Notes under the pieces: generated by a model | The model's input: the letters and a program-made list of their open reading frames with translations, nothing else | Database searches by the model: none | What the model was told of the DNA's origin: nothing | Part shown: positions 22,185-32,915 of the stretch, piece by piece | Layout: every line of letters begins with the position of its first letter | How positions within the stretch are numbered: the stretch's first letter is position 1 | Position numbers and translations under genes: made by a program | NCBI GenBank assembly: GCA_019828545.1 | Contig: JACVRA010000191.1 | Location: 24,590 to 88,589 of the forward strand | Length of the DNA stretch: 64,000 nt | Source of the DNA: Paracamarosporium sp. OC-R06-R3 | Taxonomy: Eukaryota; Ascomycota; Dothideomycetes; Pleosporales; Didymosphaeriaceae | Direction of reading: 5' to 3'

Positions 22185-23119
22185 GTACGATTATGGTAGG
22201 ATAAAGTCTTGGGTGCCCTATAACACTTCAAGAGAAATAACACAGCGGCGCAACGTACCCAGACTCTTGTCTGGTAACTAGTATATGGGATGGTGGCATT
22301 TCGTGGGCGTTCTTGATACCCTGGGTGGATTTGCATAACCAGGTTGGGTTGGCCCTGGTTGTGCACGGTTGTACGCTGCGTAAATGATAAGATGAATCGG
22401 ATTCTATCGCTTAGTTACATAGTACCAACGCATATACCACTCAAATTAAACATTATTTTACCTGACGACTATTCTATCTATCAACTGTGATGTCTTCAGA
22501 CACGTGGTGTGGGCAGCTGACAGAGTCCCCAGCGCATAATCATTGGCTTACTCGACGAATCATATCTAAGAGATGATAATGCTGACGGGCCGTATGGCGT
22601 ATACTAGTAACGTATAGGAAACCAGTGCACTGAGGCTACCATTGAACCTCGCCTTGAAACTCATTCTTGGGGTGATTCCCTTCCCGTGCTGATTCGGCCC
22701 CATTTTGACTGGGGGCCAAGATGAATTGGCATCGTGAGTTCGAGCACTCGTGATATCTATGCAACGACGCAGGTGGTCACAACAGTGACCTTGCATGTAT
22801 ACTAGGATTTCAATTGGTTGAGGGGATGTGCACCACGTCATTGGGCCTTGGTACCTTGACTAAGCATCAGCGAAAGACGCATTTACTCGACTTTGATCCT
22901 AGCTTGGTGGTTTGCATGATCAGCAAAGCAAAATTTGCATACAAAGCTAGGTCTGAGAACGAATTTGCTTTACTTTGCTTGTCGTACTCTCTCGTTGTTT
23001 CAATTTTGGTTGTTGCGTTGAATTGGGAGCCGACTTGAAGTCCCTAAGCATATTCTGGTGCTTAATTTGTCATCTACAACTGACTCTACAAAAGATCAAC
23101 CATCTAGATTATCTACAGC
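22185..23119. other. Intergenic
   Basis: About 935 bp between two genes on the same strand. The last 200 bp before 23120 are pyrimidine-rich and TA-containing, as expected of a fungal promoter. No gene is recognised. Confidence 0.5.
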
Positions 23120-24385
23120 ATGCTTCGTTTTGTGGCAACACTCATTCTCTTCCACTTAGGGGAAGTGATAGCGCAAACGGGTTCCTCACCGTCCACGATC
23201 GAACCCTGTCCTGGCTTCGAGAATAACACCAAGGTCGCCTGTGTGAACCGCTATGCTTCCGTTCTTCCCTATCCCTTTTCGCGCAACAGTTCCAATCCGA
23301 CAGAAGACAACTTCCCATTCACCGAAGTTCCATCGGATCCATCCTTCCAGCTCGTGAAAAACGCCTCCTTCATTGTCTTCGACCAATCCCGCGGCCTCCG
23401 CATCCTGGGCTACACCCCGAGGCTCGAACGTGTTTTTGACACTCGCAACGACAGCATCCATGAAGCGCCCGTCTACGTCCCCGGCCTCAACGTAATCATC
23501 TTCTCGCTTCCCCACCAAGGCGTATACTCGCAACAACTCATCAATCTGAACAACACACCCCCAACGATAGAAAACTATACCACAAACCCACCAGTATATG
23601 CCATCAACGGCGGAAAGTGGTACAAAGACCGCATCTACTGGGCCGTCGAAGCATCCTTCACGTTCCCAAGTCCCACCGACGGAACCCCAGTTCAGCAAGC
23701 ACCCGGCATATACAGCGTAGACCCATACACAAACACAACGACCACACTAATAAACAACTACTACGGCACGCAGCTCAACAGCCCCAACGACCTAATCATC
23801 GACGCATGCGGAGACATCTGGTTCACAGACTCCTGGTACGGCTACGCCATAAACGTGACATCGTACCCCGTCCACGCCCCATCAACGTACCGGTTCCGCC
23901 CCTCCACAGGAGCCCTCAGCATGGTCGAGGACACCCTCGGCCAGCCCAACGGCATCGGTCTCAGCCCCGACGGCAAAACAATGTACATCTCCGACACGGG
24001 CATAACGGACTTCGACGACGTCCCGCCTTCTCAGGTCCCCCGCTACAATTTCAACCTCTTCGGCGGCAGAGCCGTATACGCGTACGACGTGCATACTTCG
24101 CCGGCAGGAAGCTACATTACGGGGAAGAGGCCGATTTGGCTCGCGCAGACGTTTGCGGTGGATGGGATGCATGTTAGTCGGGAGGGGTACGTGCTTGGGG
24201 CTGCGGGGACGGGGATCGATGTTTTGAGCGACTTTGGAGAATTGCTGCTTCGGATTGAGATTGGCGGTGAGGTGAATAACTTCCAGTTTGTGGGGGAGGA
24301 GAGAGATGAGGTGTGGGCGTTTGGGCCGAGTGGTATTTGGAGGATTAGCGGGTTGGGGGAGATAAGGGGGATGGTGGAGGAGTGA
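23120..24385 (+). CDS. Secreted SMP-30/gluconolactonase-like lactonohydrolase
   Basis: Intronless, 421 aa. Residues 1-19 form a signal peptide (MLRFVATLILFHLGEVIAQ). Many NxS/T sites follow, fitting secretion. The six-bladed propeller shows family metal-site segments: LNSPNDLIID, CGDIWFTDSWYG, GQPNGIGLSPDG and MYISDTGITDFDD. Fungal lactonohydrolases open aldonate or aromatic lactones with a bound Ca2+ ion, and the length agrees with them (about 400 aa). The gene converges on a FAD monooxygenase 188 bp away whose own regulator-like neighbour is divergent, so a shared pathway is possible. GC content is high and codon use is even, with no sign of decay. Substrate unknown. Confidence 0.88.
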   Translation: MLRFVATLILFHLGEVIAQTGSSPSTIEPCPGFENNTKVACVNRYASVLPYPFSRNSSNPTEDNFPFTEVPSDPSFQLVKNASFIVFDQSRGLRILGYTPRLERVFDTRNDSIHEAPVYVPGLNVIIFSLPHQGVYSQQLINLNNTPPTIENYTTNPPVYAINGGKWYKDRIYWAVEASFTFPSPTDGTPVQQAPGIYSVDPYTNTTTTLINNYYGTQLNSPNDLIIDACGDIWFTDSWYGYAINVTSYPVHAPSTYRFRPSTGALSMVEDTLGQPNGIGLSPDGKTMYISDTGITDFDDVPPSQVPRYNFNLFGGRAVYAYDVHTSPAGSYITGKRPIWLAQTFAVDGMHVSREGYVLGAAGTGIDVLSDFGELLLRIEIGGEVNNFQFVGEERDEVWAFGPSGIWRISGLGEIRGMVEE

Positions 24386-24573
24386 TGGGAGGATGACTGG
24401 TGGTGTTTCTTCCGGTTTTAGATCGGGGATATGTGTTCAAGCTGTGGTAGAGAGTTTGTAAAGATGAGTCTGTTATTTGATAGCTCGAGCTAATAAGAGA
24501 TATCATTTATCGATACACGTCAGGAATGGAGTGGGATAATTCATCTCGTACACACCTACTTCGCCCTGCCTTC

Positions 24574-25977
24574 CTACTCCACCCACTCATACTCCGGCAA
24601 CTCATACTTGTCCCCTCCAAAACTTGGCGCTATATACTTCAGCACCCATCCAAACATTGCATTGCCCCACGTGAGCGCGATGAGCACACTGTCGCGTATC
24701 CACATCCCCCACCATGTCTGTGGCGCGATCGCCGTCGGCACGCCAGGCGGTATCTTCTGTATATCGTCGATGATAGGCCGCATGCGTTCTTCGTAGGCGT
24801 GGAGACCGGCCGCGATGTCGCCTTTATGCCGGAGCAGCTCGCCAGCAAGTACATATCCGCCCGTCATGGCGAGCGTGGTGCCGCCACCCGTCGGGCCCGC
24901 AGCATATCCAGCATCGCCTACCAGAACGAATCGACCACGAGAAAGGGAAGGCAACTTGATCTGCGCCCATTCCGAGGCGTAGAATTCCGGCGCCTCGGTC
25001 ATCGCCTGCACGATCTCCTCGCTCCTCCATCCCGCACCCTTGAAATGTTTCCTCACGTACTCTCTCAGCGCCTCATCGCCCTCCTTCTGTGCCGTACGAA
25101 ACCCCAGCGTACCATCTTCCCCATCGCGCGGCAACACCGCAAGCGCACACACGCGATTTCCACCCTTGGGATCAGGCCCAATGCCTATCGCGCGCCCGCC
25201 CACACTCCCGTACATCTGCCCCGCCGTACTTCCCTCAAGATAATCCTCCGGCACAGATGCATACGCAGCCCACATGTTAATAGGATGCATATGCGTCCTC
25301 ACCGTACAGTCCAACCCGAGCGCCCTCGTCCTCGACGTCGCCCCATCACACGCTACCACCAAATCGAATTCCCCTGCCGGCAACTTCCCTTCTGCAAACT
25401 CTACTCTCACTTTCCTTTCCTCATTGGTCCCTTCCTTCTCTTCGATATCTTGATGGATAGCGGATACCTGCTCGCCGAATACGTACCGGACGTTCGGATT
25501 ATCCCGCGTGAGGTCGTGCAGGATGGAGCTTAAGTCGTCACGGAAGATTTCGTATTCTGAGAGGAGGTTTTGCTGGGAGGGGTCGCCGGTGGGTTGCATA
25601 GTTGCGAATGGTTTGCCGCGGGAGTTGAGGAACTGGATGCTGGTTTGGGTGGTTGTTTTGGAACGGATGGTGGGTTCGAGATTGGGGATGCTGCGCATGA
25701 TCGTTACGCCGGAGGTGCGGACTGGGAGTGTTAGTATTAGGTAGGATTACGATTGTCCGGGACATTTTGTGTTGTTAGGGATGTGGAGTAGAATATTGAG
25801 GGGGCGTGAAATAGTCGTTCTGAGATGATGGGGCTTACTGTCTATGTTTTGGCCGCCTGGGCGGAGCGTGGGGTAGCGCTCTATTACGGTGACTCTGAAG
25901 CCGGCGCGGGCGAGCCAGTAGGCGGTCATAGGACCGGCAATGGAGGCGCCTACGATGAGGGCATGGGGCTTTGACAT
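24574..25977 (-). CDS. FAD-dependent aromatic monooxygenase (PHBH-like)
   Basis: Two exons (25839-25977 and 24574-25721) give 428 aa. The N-terminal dinucleotide-binding motif is LIVGASIAGPMTAYWLARAG (Gly10, Gly15), followed by ERYPTLRPGGQNID. The second FAD motif appears as GRFVLVGDAGYAAGPTGGG near residue 310. The middle DLVVACDGATSRTR matches the DG motif that contacts both FAD and NAD(P)H. The C-terminus has a hydrophobic stretch (WGMWIRDSVLIALTWG) that may touch membrane. Such enzymes hydroxylate aromatic or polyketide substrates in the cytosol. The gene shares its upstream region with a Zn2Cys6 regulator transcribed the other way, which suggests local control. Confidence 0.92.
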
Positions 25978-26715
25978 TTTGCTGAGCGGAATAAAGATAT
26001 TATGAGGAGAGGTTGGAGTCGAAGATCTCGGATGTAAAAGGCTCAGAAAAGTTGCAATTATGGATGGTGGGAAAATAAAAAATAGAGGATGTGATGAGCG
26101 ATGCTCTGAGGCAGGATGATGAAGGTTTGAAGACAGGAATGGTCCTCCGAGTTATATACTTGAGCGCTGTATCGCAAGGCGATGGAGATGAAGCGGAGGA
26201 ACGGACGGTGCCATGAAAAAACATCGAATCTGGCATAGATATACCATGGTCGCCTGAACTAAAGCGGACATTACTTCTTCGGCATCTTTGAAATCTGCGA
26301 AAGGCCTTTCGAACTATCTTGAGTTCCGAACGATGACGTGGAATTGCTTGTAGTAGAAAAGCCCGTGGACGTATGTGGTTGGAGCTGGGTTCACAGATCC
26401 GGCTAGCCTCGATCAAGTTAGACGACGCACGATCGCATCTCCCGAGATGCGACGAAAGCTTGTCTACCGTCGCGAATGCTTGTTATGTGGAACGTTTCTC
26501 AGGAATACGTAGTATTTCAGTATTGTTTGAAACCGTGAAGGTTTTTTCGGAGAGGCATTGCTATCCCTTTTTGACCAATCGATGATGACATCTTCGTGAT
26601 CTCGGACATTAGAATCGCCCGAAGAGTACCTACCACCAGTCCTTTCAACGACAATTCCCCATTCAGACCTCGTGTACCACTCTAGCCACAGAGTAAAATC
26701 TAACACCTGCCTGTC
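25978..26715. other. Divergent promoter between monooxygenase and Zn2Cys6 regulator
   Basis: 738 bp between two start codons facing away from each other. No coding sequence is recognised. Zn2Cys6 sites (CGG triplets) cannot be assigned with confidence by eye. Confidence 0.5.
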
Positions 26716-29512
26716 ATGCCATCATCTTCCCAGAGTACTCCAGCGTCAGCTACGAAGCCACAGCGGGTGCTTGCATGCGTACTATGCCAGAACCGCAAGG
26801 TCAAGTGCGATAGGAACTTTCCCTGTTCTAATTGTGTGAAGGCTGGAGCTAATGTAAGGAAACACTCACAGCTGTGATCGGAGTGCTCTTCTAGCTTTTG
26901 CTGACCTGTACCTTTGCTTGGACAGTGTGTACCTGCTGGCTCGGTTACGCGGCAGCGACGTAGAAGGTTCCCAGAGCGCGAGCTGCTGGATCGGCTTCGC
27001 CGCTATGAAGGCTTACTACGCCAGAACAATATCGATTTCGAACCCCTGCATCCGCAGAGCAATGCAGATCAATCCAACCCTGTTGCCGAAGGTATGCAGG
27101 ATCCCTGCCTAGTCTACATCCGACTTTCTGGTAAGGCCCGTTGTCTGGGTACGGGCCTTGTCATGTCAGCGTGATCTGTGTAATATGTTTGAGAATAGAT
27201 TTGAGGTAAATGCTAACCTATCGCTCTGCAAAGGCAATAGTTTTGAACTCAGCTCCAGGGTCCAAGCAATTGATATCGCCGAAAGTATCGAGAGTCCGCA
27301 AACAGATCCCGTGGACGATACTCCTAGCTCCAAGACGATGTATGGATCATATATATCTTGCATTTGATAATCTAGTCGTATTGCTAATGATACCAGCAAT
27401 ATCTGGCATATTATGAACCAGAGGGTACGTTCAGATGTGGGAGATGAAAGCTCGAGCATTTCCATGATATATCAGTGGATCTAACATGATTTCTGACTTC
27501 GTACAGTCGCAGTCGCCATCAAACGACGAAGAGACCGATGTAGACGAGCACGATGTTGAAGATGAATTGAGGGGTAGTATCCGTCCTAAGAGCGTTAAGA
27601 GAGCACTAGCACACCTGTATGAAGACGACGACGATGGCAGATTTAACTTCGGCGCCCGTTCCGATATCGATCCCATTATCCTACACCCCACGCAACTTGA
27701 TATCATCAGAATCTGGCAGATTTACCTTGACAATGTAAACCCACTACTCAAAGTCACTCATACGCCGACACTTCAAACACGTATCGTCGCGGCTGCAGCA
27801 AACTTATCGGATGCTACTCCAGCATTGCAAGCTCTCATGTTCGGCATATACTGCGTATCGATGCTGACACTCTCGGACGAGGATTGTTTAACATTGTTCG
27901 GTTCAAAGTGCGGAGATCTGTTGCGGAAGTTTCAGTTGGGCTGTCGACAAATGCTACTGCGCTGTGGAATCTTGCGAACGGACGATCGTGATTGTCTAAC
28001 TGCGTTTTATCTGTATCTGGTAGGTTTCACTCCGTTAACCATAACCATCTCCGCCGCTGCCTTAAGAAAAACAACGAGGTCATTACCACAAGACAGCGTG
28101 CTTTGGAATATTTAGTAAATTCCCTCCTTTAAATGGATATGTTTCTAATACCATATAGTTGTCGACCAAGCCAAGGACTGAGCCTCGCTCACTCTCTACT
28201 AACCTCGGCGTCGCCATCCGTCTCGCACAACAGTAAGTACCCTCTATGAACGCTTCATCTGTTCATGATACTTTCCTGAATCCTACGTAGCATGAGACTC
28301 CACAGTGAAAGCGTCAATTCCAAACACACTGCGCTCGAAGCAGAGATGCGCCGCCGCCTCTGGTGGGCTCTAGTCCTCCTCGACACGCGCGTCTCCGAGA
28401 TGTCGGACTTCAAGTGCCCTCTCCTCCTACCAGGATGGGACTGCAAACCTCCTTCTAATATCAACGATTTCGATCTGGGCACGGAGACCAAATCCCCGCC
28501 TGTAACCCACGAGATGATCACGGAGGCCACCTTCACCGTCGTCCGCTGCGAGCTAGCAAACTTCGTCCGCTACAGCAGCTTCTGGCTCGATTTCACGAAT
28601 CCCTGCTTGAAGCCGCTTTCTCGGCGTCCCCCAGCGGGGTCCTCTCCCAACGGCGACGAGCTCGCCATCATCGAGAAGCTAGTCGAGGAGTGCTACCTCA
28701 AGAATTGCAACGCAGATAACCCCCTCCACTTCATGATAACCTGGATGGCACGAGGCTACCTAGGGAAAAACCGGCTCCTAGCACACTACGCGCGGCACGC
28801 CCACTCACCCGCAAAGCAATCCGAAGCCCAGCGCGACCTCGCGCTGTCCTATGCACTCACCCTCTTCGACTGCGACACCAAGCTCCTTACCTCCCCGTTG
28901 ACCAAGGTCTTCGTCTGGTTCAGCATGACCGTCCTCCAATTCCCCTTCCAAGCCTACATCCACGTAGTCCAGGACCTAAAGCGGCGGCCAATGGGGAAGC
29001 ACGCAGCGCGGGCGTGGGCCGTAATGAGCGCGAACTACAAGGTGCGGTTCACGGACTGGCTCGGTGACGACGACAATCCGCTTGCAAACATCATCTCGAA
29101 GATTGTGCTGCAGGCATGGGCAGCACGCAAGGCAGCTTTGCCGCATGAGAATGAGTTCGTACTCCCATCTCCATCCTCCGTCGCATGAAGTCCCCACTTC
29201 AAATCACTAACTAATCACCAACTACTTAGACCAACACCGCACATTGTGGAAGCAATGTCCAACCGCAACTCAACCGGCGAGACGCCCACCTACGACCACC
29301 TCCCAAGCTGGATCCAGCAGGGCACCACCAACGACGACTCGTGGATGCCCGCGCCCCTGCCCGCAACGACCTTCGACGCGTTCGATCCGGCGTATAACTT
29401 CGCGTGGCCGGACCCGCTGTCTGACATCCAGCAGGGTGCATCCGCCGATCTGAATCTGAACATGGAATGGGAGGGAATGGATTGGGCTTCTATACGTGGG
29501 CAGGGGTGGTAG
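26716..29512 (+). CDS. Zn2Cys6 transcription factor with fungal-specific regulatory domain
   Basis: The N-terminal zinc cluster (CVLCQNRKVKCDRNFPCSNC) is completed by a Cys just after the first intron (26854-26925). Exons read as 26716-26853, 26926-27091, 27234-27339, 27397-27424 (28 nt, NIWHIMNQR), 27507-28019, 28159-28232 and 28291 onward; each junction keeps frame. A basic linker and a short coiled coil (ELLDRLRRYEGLLRQNN) follow the cluster. The middle-homology domain shows HPTQLDIIRIWQIYLDNVNP, LSTNLGVAIRLAQHM and ALEAEMRRRLWWALVLLD. A C-terminal exon ending MDWASIRGQGW (29230-29512) belongs by content, but I found no donor/acceptor pair joining it in frame to the main exon. The last junction is therefore unresolved. 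Likely a nuclear regulator of the divergent monooxygenase; that link is inference. Confidence 0.85.
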
Positions 29513-30249
29513 ATGTGCATAACCATTACCCAACTTCTAGAAATATACAAACTGTAGCTCGGATACGCGACGCATATCCACACAAGCAGCCCTGGTCCAG
29601 CCAAACTTTTTGCTCCCTTTTTTTTTTGACTACGTCCTGTTCAGTGGTGATTCACAGAAACATGACTCTATTTGTATTGCTTTTGGTGCTCAGGCGTATG
29701 TTAGGCTTTTGGTGGAGTGTTAATTGTGGGTTCATATATGTGACGGCTATATTATCTTACTTCCCTTCCACCATCTATGCCAGCAATCCCTATTCCCATT
29801 CCCATTCCCGTTCCATTACATCCACTCACCTCACTTCATCACCGCCTTACCATACCCCACCAACGCATGCTACATCCACATAACACCCCCCTACTATATC
29901 ATATCTACACATCATGCATCACGACACGACGCTACCCTTACCCCTAGTAAGCTTCTACTTCTACTTCTGCTTTTACCTCTAACGTCCGTCCATCCCTACG
30001 TAGCGAGACACGCTGCGTAACGAAGATTATGCTGTGGAGAGTCAGCAGGCGCGTCAGAATGCGTACGGCTTCATCCGTCCAACTTCAAGCTGAACTGGTC
30101 ATCGCTCACGGCTCCGCCTGGCAGCCTTGTGAAGCTACGAAAGATAGCCTAAGTCACTAGCAAAATATATATAAAGTATACCTCTGGAGTACCGAGAGTT
30201 TAACCGTATGCTAGACGCTACCTGGCCGTGTCATCAGCTGTAGAATAGG
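29513..30249. other. Intergenic between convergent genes
   Basis: About 740 bp of 3' flanking sequence. It includes a short ATTCCC-type repeat near 29793-29815 and a T-run near 29617. No gene. Confidence 0.55.
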
Positions 30250-32544
30250 CTATGCCCGCTCGGCGACCCGCTCCGCGTCTGCGTCCGCGTCCGCACCCGG
30301 TGGAGACGACGCTGAAGAGCCAGAGGTGACACCTTCGTGCGTATCCTGTGGTGGCAAAAACGGAGGCATCGCCAGCTGCTCGCCGGACAGCGCCACATCC
30401 TGGCTCTGTGGCGACGGCGGAGACGGCGACGGGGAAAATATTGGAAACGCGTTCCTTCTCGAGTTCCTGCGCGCCATGGACGCCATCGGGATCGCCGGGG
30501 AGTAGCCGCGGCTGCGGCTGCGGCTGCGGCTGCGGCGGCGACGGCGCGAGGAGTCCTGCCGCGGCTGCGTGTCGGCCGCGACGTGCACGATGTCGCTGAG
30601 TGCGTTGACGAACTTGAGCAGCGGCTGCGCGTCGACGGGCTGCGCGAACCACGTGATGCGCGCCCAGGCTTGCAGCGCGGCGAGCATGAGGTCCTTGAGC
30701 GCGACGCGGGTGCGCGGCAGAGCGGGGGAAAGCGCGGCCGAGGGGAAGACGGCGTGGAAGTCGAGGCGCCAGGTCGTTTGCTCGCCGCTGGCTGCGACGC
30801 ATTCGACTTGGTTTGAGGGCATGTTGACGTGGATGGTGGAGTGCTCGGCGGCGGCGTCGGACGCCGCCAGCTCGTCGATGAAGGACCGAAACTCGTGGCT
30901 CGTAAGGTACAGGAGGCCAATGGCTTGGCGGACAACCTTGCTCCCTTGCGATATTGTGTTGATGTGGCTGTCTAGTTGATATAGGATTTCCGTGTCGCGC
31001 CGGCTGTGCTTGTTGGACGCCCGCACGTCTTCCGCAGCCTGTAACTGTTGTTCCAACGCCGCCTGGTTGTCCAGGTGCCAGTGTGGCAGCGTCTGCCTCA
31101 CCGCATGCAGTATCTCGCGCTGTTTGAGGCGCGCCAGGGTGAGGATGTCGAACACGCGCTTGCTGCGATCAAAGTTGAACAGGAAATGCCGCGGTGTGAC
31201 TGGCACCGACAAGGCAGCCAGGGCCATGGATTGCAAGTCGACACGGCGGATATAGGCGTCATTGAACGCTATCGACGGAAGCTCGCCAATATCGTATGAG
31301 AGCAGCATGACTGCGATCCAGGGTCCGGTCGTGTTCTGAACCCGCTCCCGCATGTCGACCTGCAACCCATCATTCCGCTGATTTAGTTGCCTCATCAGTC
31401 TGTCATGCCTCTGCTTGCTCGGCACATTGTCCAGGATGCTCGTGATGACCTGGATGTCTTCCGTATTGTTGATCTCCAGCTTCTCGATGGTGTGGACAAC
31501 CTCCATGTCGCAGCCCATGGCGTTTGCCCAGATGGTCCACTTCGCCGTGGGGAGAATGTCCTCCATTTGCTCTAGGTAGTAAAAGTCGAGCCCGGCGTAG
31601 GAACTCCTCTTCGATTCCCACCGTCTTTGGGTAGCTTCCTGGGCGTCTTCACCCGCTTGTGCAGCGCCGGCTTCCTCGTCCCCAGGCTCGGAATTTGTCG
31701 ATGCACTGCTACTGCGACTGCTTCCCGACCCTTCAGACCCGCCACTTATCGACCTCCTTCGCCTGCTCCTTGCTCGTGATCTGCTGCGGAAGCGGGCCCG
31801 AACCATGCTAAGATCAAGCACCTTGCTCCCAAGCGGCAGACACCCTGCAGCAAGCCAGAAGAGATATTCCAAGCTTATTGCATCCGGTGTCAGACTTCCT
31901 CTCAGACGTCGATTGTACGGCGCCAGATAGAGGCTGTCTGGATGCCCGCTCTCGTCATGGGTCCGAGATCTCAGCGGCCCAATGCTGCCGTGCAGCACGC
32001 CAAACTCATAATCGTCAATATCTCTATCATAGTCCAGTCGAGTGTTGCTCTTTTCCACAATCACCTGCCCTTTGTCCTCACGATTGCTGTAGCGTCCAAG
32101 CAGCCCCAGAACCAGGACCCAGAGTTTGTGTGCCGGGAGCCACGTCTGTCGGTCTTCGACGACCAAATCGCCGCTTCGATCCTTGGATCCTGGCAGAGAA
32201 AAGGCACGCAAGGTCGAGCAGAACCCGATCCATCCTGTTTTACTGGGAGGGTCTTTGAGGCAGTCGTCTTTCCTCTGCCCATTGAATTCTCTGGGAAGTT
32301 GCGGAATGTCTGTCAATCTAGGCACGCGTGCGCGTCGGAGTATTCTCGTATTATGCCAAATGCGTATTCCAGAGGACACGAAGAGGTGCAGAGGGTCGTC
32401 GATAGCCTGGTGGGCAATGTGTCGCTCCGAGCGAAGGGTGACCAACAGCAAGAATGGCGCAATGATGCCAAAGAGCGCGACGAGAGCGAGAACTGCAGCC
32501 AGCCATGTGCCGACTGCGGATGCAATGTCCACACCTTGTGCCAT
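30250..32544 (-). CDS. Large uncharacterised fungal membrane protein with RS-rich segments
   Basis: Intronless, 764 aa, with the ATG at 32544. Residues 8-36 form one strong hydrophobic segment (VGTWLAAVLALVALFGIIAP), the only clear membrane span. The following region (DDPLHLFVSSGIRI, RVPRLTDIPQL) resembles the start of a fungal family of unknown function that I recall from other Pezizomycotina genomes. Residues about 255-300 contain Arg-Ser repeats and an acidic tail to that block; a second RS block (RRRRRSRSRSRSRGY) lies near residue 700. The remainder is helical and includes a Cys/Trp-containing stretch (GCDMEVVHTIEKLEI). No enzyme motif is seen. The protein is probably anchored in an internal or plasma membrane with a large cytosolic part; function unknown. 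Confidence 0.78.
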   Translation of the reverse strand: MAQGVDIASAVGTWLAAVLALVALFGIIAPFLLLVTLRSERHIAHQAIDDPLHLFVSSGIRIWHNTRILRRARVPRLTDIPQLPREFNGQRKDDCLKDPPSKTGWIGFCSTLRAFSLPGSKDRSGDLVVEDRQTWLPAHKLWVLVLGLLGRYSNREDKGQVIVEKSNTRLDYDRDIDDYEFGVLHGSIGPLRSRTHDESGHPDSLYLAPYNRRLRGSLTPDAISLEYLFWLAAGCLPLGSKVLDLSMVRARFRSRSRARSRRRRSISGGSEGSGSSRSSSASTNSEPGDEEAGAAQAGEDAQEATQRRWESKRSSYAGLDFYYLEQMEDILPTAKWTIWANAMGCDMEVVHTIEKLEINNTEDIQVITSILDNVPSKQRHDRLMRQLNQRNDGLQVDMRERVQNTTGPWIAVMLLSYDIGELPSIAFNDAYIRRVDLQSMALAALSVPVTPRHFLFNFDRSKRVFDILTLARLKQREILHAVRQTLPHWHLDNQAALEQQLQAAEDVRASNKHSRRDTEILYQLDSHINTISQGSKVVRQAIGLLYLTSHEFRSFIDELAASDAAAEHSTIHVNMPSNQVECVAASGEQTTWRLDFHAVFPSAALSPALPRTRVALKDLMLAALQAWARITWFAQPVDAQPLLKFVNALSDIVHVAADTQPRQDSSRRRRRSRSRSRSRGYSPAIPMASMARRNSRRNAFPIFSPSPSPPSPQSQDVALSGEQLAMPPFLPPQDTHEGVTSGSSASSPPGADADADAERVAERA

Positions 32545-32915
32545 CGTAGTGATTCTTAGATGTAGAGGGAAACGCTGTTTTTGCGTGGGCGCGCCGTACG
32601 GCTGAACTCAGCCATGATGTGCGATTTTGGGGGGCTGGAAACAGCCGCGACGCATCGCTTCTCCCAGTAGATTGATTCGATGGTGAGGTCTCTGTGCTCG
32701 CTTCGTGGGATGCAGGGGTTTTCGTCATACAGGGGTGGGTGTTAATACCTTATTATGGTATTTCATCACATTTCAAGCTAACCTCATTGTGCCCTCGCAG
32801 CCAACGTTTCTGAAGTTCATCCATGCCCTCCTGCCCACCACGACGACTACAATGTCCTTCACAAGCGCAGCCACTATTCACATGTATTTCAAAGCCCCCT
32901 CATCAAGCTCTGCAC
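32545..32915. other. Intergenic
   Basis: About 370 bp upstream of the membrane-protein gene and ahead of the NLR relic. No intact gene is seen. Confidence 0.5.

Noticed and set aside
24526..25533. Plus-strand frame of 335 codons opposite the monooxygenase
   Set aside because: Shadow of the FAD monooxygenase; its Arg/His/Pro-rich translation matches nothing.
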